A stretch of DNA of 23,544 bases. It comes from CAYZQE01 sp964480635 (GTDB lineage: Bacteria > Pseudomonadota > Gammaproteobacteria > GCA-001735895). The notes beneath the pieces were generated by a model. It was not told the DNA's origin. It worked only from the letters and a program-made list of their open reading frames with translations, and did no database searches. The stretch covers positions 1 through 23,544 of the forward strand of contig CAYZQE010000035.1 of the NCBI GenBank assembly GCA_964480635.1, in the 5' to 3' direction. The position numbers were made by a program, and so were the translations under genes. Each line of letters begins with the position of its first letter. The first letter of the stretch is position 1. Below, piece by piece: positions 1 through 5,901 of the stretch.

Positions 1-48
1 CCTCATAACTATATTGGTAATGCGATAGAGCAAGCTAAAAATATTTAA
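1..48 (+). CDS. purB: C-terminal tail of adenylosuccinate lyase (partial)
   Basis: An open frame enters at the window's left edge and ends at a TAA at 46-48, giving the 15 residues PHNYIGNAIEQAKNI. The NYIG-A pattern resembles the extreme C-terminus of gammaproteobacterial adenylosuccinate lyase (purine biosynthesis), which as I remember it ends with a PANYIGRA-like segment. From memory, purB also lies next to a cupin gene of the roxA type in several gammaproteobacteria, which fits the next gene here. Only 15 residues are visible, so the identification rests on a short motif plus context. Confidence 0.6.
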   Translation, partial: PHNYIGNAIEQAKNI

Positions 49-81
49 CGCTATACCCCTTCATCCCAACCTTCTCCATAA

Positions 82-238
82 GGAGACACTGAATAACCGC
101 GATTAGAATTTTACTGAGAAAAAATGTGCGTCAAGTTTCGTTAAATTCGACGTAATAGCTAGCTATTGCGTCGAATTTAACGGAAATTGTCGTGCATTTT
201 AGCCAGTAAAAAATAATTGGCGGTTGTTCAGTGTCTCC
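82..238. mobile_element. MITE-like palindromic insertion
   Basis: A 157-bp stretch reads almost the same on both strands. The outer ends are GGAGACACTGAATAACCGC on the left and its near-complement ending GTGTCTCC on the right. The central arms at 139-160 and 161-182 match over 22 bp with one mismatch. It is flanked by a direct repeat TCTCCATAAGG (73-83 and 234-244), and the bases outside form a hairpin CCTTCTCC (70-77) / GGAGAAGG (244-251), as if the element had inserted into the loop of an older palindrome. It has no coding capacity. Terminal inverted repeats plus target duplication indicate a MITE. The tips (GG...TGAAYAA) faintly recall IS5-family ends, but the family is not determined. The exact duplication length (4 to 11 bp) is ambiguous because repeat and tips overlap. 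Confidence 0.75.
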
Positions 239-287
239 ATAAGGGAGAAGGAGCTAAGAAAACGGATTAAAAGACTTTACCCTTAAC

Positions 288-1421
288 ATGAACCTACAAA
301 ACTTAGACATAGATGATTTTTTAGCCAACTATTGGCAAAAAAAACCTTTGCTCATTCGCAATGCTTTTGCTGACTTTAAAAGTGTCATAAGCCCCGAAGA
401 ATTAGCAGGCCTTGCCTGCGATGAAGACGTTTTTTCACGCTTATTAATTGAAAAGGGTGGCGCAAAACCGTGGCAGTTAGTGAATGGCCCATTTAAAGAT
501 GAAGATTTTTTAAACCTACCTGAAACGCATTATTCTTTATTGGTGTCTGAATGTGATAAATGGTTACCTGAGCTCACTGACATTATTGATCAATTCAATT
601 TTATCCCACAGTGGCGTATTGATGACCTAATGATAAGCTATGCGCCAGAACATGGCTCTGTTGGACCTCATTTAGATCAATATGATGTGTTTTTATTGCA
701 AGCCCATGGTCAAAGACATTGGCACATTCAATCACCCAACAACTTAGATAAAACCATTATCGAAGGCTTAGATGTTGCGATATTAAAAGACTTTAAGCAT
801 GAAGAAGACTGGATTTTAAACCCTGGTGATATGCTTTATTTACCAGCTGGTGTCGCCCATCATGGCATAGCTCTAAACCCATGCATGACCTATTCCATTG
901 GTTTTAGAGCGCCCTCTTCTAAAGAATTGTTAGAAGGCGTTATTAACACCTTAAGTCAGAAGAACATTTTAAATGATGAGTCGCGTTACACTGACCCAGA
1001 TTTAACCAAACAACGCCATCAAGCCCAAATTACTCACGATGATATTAAACAAGTTGAAACGCTCGTTAGTCATGCGTTAAGCAGCGCTGAAAACTTAATG
1101 CCACAAATAAGCGGCGAAGTGATGACCCAAAAATCGTTAGATTTAGACTTAGCTTGTAATGTCGAATTTGATTATGCCGATAATCAACCGCTAGAACGAC
1201 ACCCTGATGCTTTGCTGGCTTATTTTGAAGGCGATGATGCACTTCTGTTTTTTGCTAATGGACATTGTTTTCATTTAGCCAAAGAACTCTTGCCAAGCAT
1301 TCAATTCATCTGTGAGCAACGCTCATTTAACGTCAATGACATACCTAATATACACTTTACTAACACTACAAGCCTTGTTGATAATTTAATACGGCGTTCA
1401 CTGTTACTTATTTTAAAATGA
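288..1421 (+). CDS. roxA: Ribosomal protein L16 arginine hydroxylase (JmjC/cupin oxygenase)
   Basis: 377 residues, close to the length of E. coli YcfD/RoxA (about 373) and similar along its whole length. It starts with the family pattern FLANYWQKKPLLIR. The 2-oxoglutarate/Fe(II) JmjC core is visible: the metal triad is H128 and D130 in GPHLDQYDVF, with the distal His in PAGVAHHG (H191). The following segment YSIGFRAPSSKEL is also conserved. The C-terminal part (about 250-377) corresponds to the dimerisation and winged-helix region. The family hydroxylates an arginine of ribosomal protein L16 in the cytoplasm. An in-frame TAA at 255-257 makes ATG 288 the only plausible start; no strong Shine-Dalgarno precedes it. 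The MITE sits between this gene and the upstream stop codon. The stop overlaps the next start (ATGA), implying translational coupling. Confidence 0.93.
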   Translation: MNLQNLDIDDFLANYWQKKPLLIRNAFADFKSVISPEELAGLACDEDVFSRLLIEKGGAKPWQLVNGPFKDEDFLNLPETHYSLLVSECDKWLPELTDIIDQFNFIPQWRIDDLMISYAPEHGSVGPHLDQYDVFLLQAHGQRHWHIQSPNNLDKTIIEGLDVAILKDFKHEEDWILNPGDMLYLPAGVAHHGIALNPCMTYSIGFRAPSSKELLEGVINTLSQKNILNDESRYTDPDLTKQRHQAQITHDDIKQVETLVSHALSSAENLMPQISGEVMTQKSLDLDLACNVEFDYADNQPLERHPDALLAYFEGDDALLFFANGHCFHLAKELLPSIQFICEQRSFNVNDIPNIHFTNTTSLVDNLIRRSLLLILK

Positions 1422-2338
1422 CTTTAAGTTATCAATTTTGTACTTGGCAAACCCATCAACAACAATTGATGAGTGTGCGAAGTATGGTGTTTATTAAAGA
1501 ACAAAATGTGCCCATTGAACTCGAAATTGATAAACATGACCCAACGTCCATTCATTTATTAGTACTCGACAATGATAAACCAGTTGCCACTGCTCGGTTA
1601 CTTAAAGATGGGAAAATTGGTCGCATGTGTGTATTAATTGAATATCGCTTGCAAGGTATAGCGACCCAGTTACTGAAACGATTGATACTCTCAGCTCAAC
1701 AAAAACACATTAAAACACTCAGACTACATGCACAAATTAACGCCATACCCTTTTATCAAAAATCGGGCTTTAGTGTGTGTTCTGAAGTGTTTTTAGATGC
1801 TGGCATAGAGCACCAAACAATGCAGCTAGAACTACCTCAAGTAGCATTAGGAAACAATAGCTTAACCATAAACTTGGATGGCAAAGCGCTATGCCGAGAA
1901 ACAATCGCATCCTTAATAAGCCAAGCCACAAAAAGCATCGCTATATTCAGCCAAAAATTAGAATACTCGCTCTACCATCAACCTGTTATATGCCAAGCGA
2001 TAAAAACATTAGTGCGCAAAAACAAAAATGCACGAATAAGAATTATTTGTAAAGATAGCCGAGCAGCAACTCAACACGGCCATTGTTTCATCAACTTGGC
2101 TCAAAATTTAAGTTCTTTTATCGAAATTCGCCAACCTAACACACAAGAGATTAATCAATTTCAAGCATCATGGTTAATGATTGATGATGTCGCCTATTGC
2201 CACATTAAAAATGTAGAACGGTTTCTAGGCACTGCTTGCTTTAATAATCGTCTAGTGGTGAAAGAATCATTAGATTTTTTCAACCATGCTTGGGAGAATA
2301 GCGAGATTGATCAACAAACTAGACGGTTATCTCTATAA
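1418..2338 (+). CDS. GNAT N-acetyltransferase fused to a PLD-like C-terminal domain
   Basis: 306 residues in two parts. Residues 1-140 are a GNAT fold of the ElaA/YjcF kind: VFIKEQNVP near 24-32, then the beta4/acetyl-CoA segment GRMCVLIEYRLQGIATQLL (68-86), which holds the R-x-x-G-x-A pyrophosphate loop, and PFYQKSGF (111-118). Residues 145-306 look like the small phospholipase-D-like domain appended to such acetyltransferases in gammaproteobacteria: LYHQPVICQAI, RIRIICKD, and a final F-NN-L-V-ESLDFFNHAW block. A complete HxKxxxxD catalytic motif is absent: HIK occurs at 262-264 but no Asp follows at the right distance. The domain is therefore probably non-catalytic. The gene is joined to roxA by an ATGA overlap and to the next gene by TAATG. 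The acetyl acceptor is unknown. Confidence 0.8.
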   Translation: MTLSYQFCTWQTHQQQLMSVRSMVFIKEQNVPIELEIDKHDPTSIHLLVLDNDKPVATARLLKDGKIGRMCVLIEYRLQGIATQLLKRLILSAQQKHIKTLRLHAQINAIPFYQKSGFSVCSEVFLDAGIEHQTMQLELPQVALGNNSLTINLDGKALCRETIASLISQATKSIAIFSQKLEYSLYHQPVICQAIKTLVRKNKNARIRIICKDSRAATQHGHCFINLAQNLSSFIEIRQPNTQEINQFQASWLMIDDVAYCHIKNVERFLGTACFNNRLVVKESLDFFNHAWENSEIDQQTRRLSL

Positions 2339-3021
2339 TGCATTTTGTTATTTTATTAGCGTTACTTGCCTTGCTCATTGTTGGGCCACAACTTTGGGTT
2401 AAATATGTTCTTGAAAAATACCATAAGGAAGATGAACCTAATTTTAGCGGCACCGGTGGTGAGCTAGCCGAGCACTTATTAAAACACTATGGTTTAGATG
2501 ATGTTACCGTCGAAACAACAGAACAAGGCGATCACTATGACCCCACCAGTAAAACAGTTAGATTAACCGAAGATAAATTTAATGGTAAAACCCTAACGTC
2601 AATTACAGTAGCCGCTCACGAATGCGGCCATGCCATTCAGCATCATAAAAAAGAAGGCTTATTCATGCTGCGTACACGCCTAGCGGGCATGGCTAATATA
2701 GCATCTAAAATAGGTTCGTTTTTACTTTTTACAGCACCTATCCTAGCCCTAGTGACACGCGCACCTTCGGTTGCTTTATTGAATATAGCCGGTGCATTTT
2801 TAGTATTAGGCTTTGGCATAGTCATCCACTTCATTACCTTACCTGTCGAGCTAGATGCCAGTTTTAATAAAGCCCTTCCCATATTAGAAAAGGGTTACAT
2901 AAGCCCATTGCAATTGGTCGCAGCTCGTAAAATACTTAAAGCGGCTGCCTTAACCTATGTCGCCGCATCCATGAGTAGTTTGTTAAATTTTTGGCGTTGG
3001 TTTAGAGTTTTAAGGCGTTAA
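2338..3021 (+). CDS. YugP-type membrane zinc metallopeptidase
   Basis: 227 residues, the usual size for the neutral zinc metallopeptidase family (Zn_peptidase_2; Bacillus YugP). The N-terminus is a membrane anchor (about 2-20). The zincin motif HECGH is at 94-98 in VAAHECGHAIQHH. The following hydrophobic segments (about 117-140 and 145-170) are membrane helices, and LPVELDASFNKAL (168-180) carries the acidic residue expected as third zinc ligand (E171), a family hallmark. A last hydrophobic stretch lies near 200-215. The active site should face the cytoplasmic side of the inner membrane, but substrates of this family are not known. The start codon overlaps the preceding stop (TAATG), so the protein is made from the roxA-GNAT transcript. 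Its stop is 1 bp from the stop of convergent lysS, with no room for a dedicated terminator. Confidence 0.87.
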   Translation: MHFVILLALLALLIVGPQLWVKYVLEKYHKEDEPNFSGTGGELAEHLLKHYGLDDVTVETTEQGDHYDPTSKTVRLTEDKFNGKTLTSITVAAHECGHAIQHHKKEGLFMLRTRLAGMANIASKIGSFLLFTAPILALVTRAPSVALLNIAGAFLVLGFGIVIHFITLPVELDASFNKALPILEKGYISPLQLVAARKILKAAALTYVAASMSSLLNFWRWFRVLRR

Positions 3022-3022
3022 A

Positions 3023-4540
3023 TTACTCTGGGCGCATATGCGGGAATAACAGCACATCTTTGATAGAAGGTGAATCCGTTAAAAACATCACTAAACGATC
3101 AATACCTATGCCTTCACCTGCCGTGGGTGGCATAGCATATTCTAATGCACGTATGTAATCAGCATCAAAGTGCATGGCTTCATCATCGCCTGCATCTTTT
3201 TCTGCTACTTGTTTCATAAAACGTTCTGCTTGATCTTCTGGATCATTAAGCTCAGAAAAACCATTGGCTAACTCACGACCACCTAAGAAAAACTCAAAGC
3301 GATCCGTTACAAATGGGTTGTCATCATTCTTACGTGCTAACGGTGAAACCTCTGTTGGATAAGCAGTGATAAAAGTCGGCTGCATCAGTTTATCTTCGAC
3401 CGTTTCTTCAAATATTTCTATTTGTAGCTTACCTAAGCCCCAACTTGTATTGACTTGCATACCCAGTGATTCGGCCAAGGCAGTACAACTTGCCATGTCA
3501 TCTAGTGTTTCAGCTTTTACCTTGGGATTAAAATGTAAAATAGACTCTGTCACCGTCATACGTGTAAACGGTGCTGCAAAATCATAATCATCACCTTGAT
3601 ACGTTATATCTGTTGTTCCTAGTACATGTAGCGCTAATGCGCGTAACATGTCTTCGGTTAAATCCATCAACATATTGTAATCAGCATAGGCTTGATAAAA
3701 CTCAATCATGGTGAATTCTGGATTGTGTCTTGTTGATAAACCTTCATTCCTAAAGTTTCGGTTTATTTCAAAAACGCGTTCAATACCTCCAACAACAAGG
3801 CGTTTTAAATAAAGCTCTGGTGCGACACGTAAATATAATTCCATGTCTAAGGCATTGTGATGGGTAATAAAAGGCTTTGCAGTCGCACCACCTGGAATCA
3901 CATGCATCATCGGCGTTTCTACTTCTTGGAAATTTTTATCGAATAAAAAATTACGGATAAACTGTACGGTTTGACTGCGAATTCTGAAGGTTCTGCGTGA
4001 ATCTTCATTCATAATAAGATCAATATAACGCTGACGATATTTTTGCTCTTGGTCAGTTAAACCATGAAATTTTTCAGGCAAAGGTCGTAACGACTTAGTT
4101 AACAAGCGTACTTCAGACAACTTAACCGTTAGCTCACCTGTTTGAGTTTTAAACATAACGCCCTTAGCGGCAATAATGTCACCAATATCACAATGTTTAA
4201 ACGCGTCGTAGCTGTCATCACCCACGCCATTTTTTTGCACAAAAATTTGAATTTTGCCGCTCATGTCTTGCAAGTGTGCAAAGCTAGCCTTACCCATAAT
4301 ACGTTGAAACATCATGCGCCCTGCTATTTCGACAGGTATTGCTTTTTCGGCCAGTTCTTCTTTGTTAAAGCCATCGTAGTCATCAAATAAGTCTTGAGCC
4401 AAATGTTTTCGACGAAAATCATTAGGGTAAGCTTGGCCTTGTTCACGTAACTTACCGAGTTTTTCACGGCGTTGCGCAATTAGCTTGTTTTCATCGGGAG
4501 CGTCTTTTTGCTCTACTGAACTGTTGTCATCTTGACTCAT
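3023..4540 (-). CDS. lysS: Lysyl-tRNA synthetase, class II
   Basis: 505 residues, matching E. coli LysS in length. It charges tRNA-Lys in the cytoplasm. An OB-fold anticodon-binding domain spans about 69-147 (EIAGRMMFQRIMGKASF at its start). The class II core follows: motif 1 around 190-210 ending QEVETPMM, motif 2 RVFEINRNFRNE (255-266), and motif 3 GEGIGIDRLVMFL (475-487). The protein ends LLFPHMRPE, typical of the family. The charged N-terminal tail (about 20 residues) is variable in the family. The ATG is preceded by TTAAGG at a normal spacing. It lies 81 bp downstream of prfB on the same strand, the arrangement of the E. coli prfB-lysS operon, with a hairpin repeat in the gap. Confidence 0.97.
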   Translation of the reverse strand: MSQDDNSSVEQKDAPDENKLIAQRREKLGKLREQGQAYPNDFRRKHLAQDLFDDYDGFNKEELAEKAIPVEIAGRMMFQRIMGKASFAHLQDMSGKIQIFVQKNGVGDDSYDAFKHCDIGDIIAAKGVMFKTQTGELTVKLSEVRLLTKSLRPLPEKFHGLTDQEQKYRQRYIDLIMNEDSRRTFRIRSQTVQFIRNFLFDKNFQEVETPMMHVIPGGATAKPFITHHNALDMELYLRVAPELYLKRLVVGGIERVFEINRNFRNEGLSTRHNPEFTMIEFYQAYADYNMLMDLTEDMLRALALHVLGTTDITYQGDDYDFAAPFTRMTVTESILHFNPKVKAETLDDMASCTALAESLGMQVNTSWGLGKLQIEIFEETVEDKLMQPTFITAYPTEVSPLARKNDDNPFVTDRFEFFLGGRELANGFSELNDPEDQAERFMKQVAEKDAGDDEAMHFDADYIRALEYAMPPTAGEGIGIDRLVMFLTDSPSIKDVLLFPHMRPE

Positions 4541-4578
4541 AATGGAACCTTAAAAATCTTAAAATTAATATGCTACAT

Positions 4579-4601
4579 CCCCTCTCCTAGCGGGAGAGGG
4601 G
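4579..4601. repeat. Intergenic hairpin CCCCTCTCC/GGAGAGGGG
   Basis: A 9-bp perfect inverted repeat (CCCCTCTCC at 4579-4587, GGAGAGGGG at 4593-4601) with a 5-nt loop lies in the prfB-lysS spacer. No T-run follows on either strand, so it is not a classical intrinsic terminator. It could stabilise or partly attenuate the prfB-lysS message. It resembles the palindrome CCTTCTCC/GGAGAAGG that the 5' MITE interrupts (70-77 and 244-251), suggesting one dispersed family of small intergenic palindromes. Confidence 0.7.
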
Positions 4602-4621
4602 GCTAATAAGCTAAATTCTAT

Positions 4622-5720
4622 CTACAAACCACTCTTAAGGCTTGCTGTTATAAATTGATCGAGTGCGCCGTCTAAAACTGCTTGTGTATTACCTGTCTCA
4701 ACACCTGTTCTTAAATCTTTAATGCGTGATTGATCTAACACATAAGAGCGAATTTGACTGCCCCACCCAATGTCTGATTTGGTGTCTTCGACACCTTGCG
4801 CCGCTGCATTGCGTATTTGCAATTCGCGTTCATACAGCTTTGATTTTAACTGTTTCATCGCAGAGGCTTTATTTTTATGCTGTGAGCGATCATTTTGACA
4901 TTGCACCACAACGTTGGTTGGCACATGCGTTATACGCACTGCGGACTCTGTTCTATTAACGTGCTGACCACCAGCACCACTAGCACGATAAACGTCTATA
5001 CGTAAATCAGCAGGGTTTATGTCAATATCAATATCATCATCCACTTCGGGTGATACAAACGCTGCTGCAAATGATGTGTGGCGGCGATTGCTAGAATCAA
5101 AAGGAGATTTTCGTACTAAGCGATGCACGCCTGTTTCGGTACGCAACCAGCCATAAGCATAGTCGCCTTCAAAACGAACAGTGGCACTTTTAATACCTGC
5201 AACATCACCATCTGACACTTCTAAAATTTCAGTTTTAAATCCTTTCGCTTCACCCCAACGTAAGAACATCCGTAAAATCATTTCGGCCCAGTCTTGAGCT
5301 TCTGTGCCACCAGACCCTGATTGAATGTCTAAAAAAGCATTGGCCGAATCCATTTCACCTGAAAACATACGGCTGAACTCTAAATTTGCAACCACAGTTT
5401 CTGATTGCTCTAAATCCGTAATAATAGAATCAACCATGTCTTGGTCTTGTTCCATTTCAGCAAGCTCTAAGAGTTCTTCAGAATCCACAACAGCGGCAAT
5501 TGTTTTATCTAAACCAATAACAACAGACTCTAATGCCGCGCGTTGTTTACCTAGCGCTAAAGCTTTTTCACGATCATTCCAAACATCAGGTTCTTCAAGC
5601 TCTAAGCAGACTTCTTGTAAGTCCTCTTTCTTTTGATCATAGTCAAAGATACCCCCGAAGCGCTTCTATTCGCTCTTTTAGGTCATCAATTTTAAGATGG
5701 ACTGGATTGGTTTCTAACAT
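4622..5720 (-). CDS. prfB: Peptide chain release factor 2 (programmed +1 frameshift)
   Basis: The gene has two frames. ATG 5720 opens a 25-codon frame (MLETNPVHLKIDDLKERIEA, then LRGYL) ending at an in-frame TGA (5645-5643). A +1 shift continues the protein with GAC (D26) to the TAA at 4622-4624, giving 25 + 340 = 365 residues, the length of E. coli RF2. The stop-recognition tripeptide SPF falls at 205-207 and the hydrolysis motif GGQ at 250-252, the E. coli positions. Residue 246 is Ala (YRASGAGGQ), the common form rather than the Thr of E. coli K-12. RF2 ends translation at UGA and UAA. It sits upstream of lysS as in E. coli. A simple gene finder would start this gene at an internal GTG (5488), which would lose the N-terminal helical domain. 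Confidence 0.96.
5643..5657 (-). promoter_or_regulatory. prfB programmed +1 frameshift signal
   Basis: On the minus strand the sequence reads CGGGGGTATCTTTGAC, with CGGGGGT at 5657-5651. It contains the internal Shine-Dalgarno-like GGGGG, the slippery codon CTT (5648-5646) and the in-frame stop TGA (5645-5643) followed by C. This is essentially identical to the E. coli prfB site. When RF2 is scarce, the ribosome pauses at the weak TGA-C context, slips +1 on CTT and makes full-length RF2. This is established autoregulation, and every element is present here. Confidence 0.96.
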
Positions 5721-5821
5721 GACTGATTGCTTGAAGAAAACGAAGATTTTACCTGAGTTTAAAAAGTTTGTAATGTTGATTTAAAGTTAAATTAAGCGGC
5801 TTTTTCCACTTCAATGAAAAC

Positions 5822-5841
5822 TTATCCACCACTGTGGATAA
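5822..5841. promoter_or_regulatory. Inverted pair of DnaA-box-like sequences
   Basis: TTATCCACC on the + strand (5822-5830) and TTATCCACA on the - strand (5841-5833) face each other across 2 nt. The second is a perfect match to the E. coli DnaA box consensus TTWTNCACA; the first differs at the last base. They lie in the 181-bp gap between rlmKL and prfB. As RNA on the minus strand they also form an 8-bp hairpin (TTATCCAC/GTGGATAA) followed by GTTTTC, so the site may instead be a weak terminator of rlmKL. Sequence alone does not decide between these. Confidence 0.45.
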
Positions 5842-5901
5842 ACGTTAGCTAAAAATGTGTTTTCAATAGTGAATTTTCATAAAATACGTATTCCCCAATA
5901 C

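Noticed and set aside
4622..5488. Treating the internal GTG at 5488 as the start of prfB
   Set aside because: The upstream frame plus the frameshift site gives a 365-residue RF2 with SPF and GGQ at the E. coli positions; starting at 5488 loses the conserved N-terminal domain.
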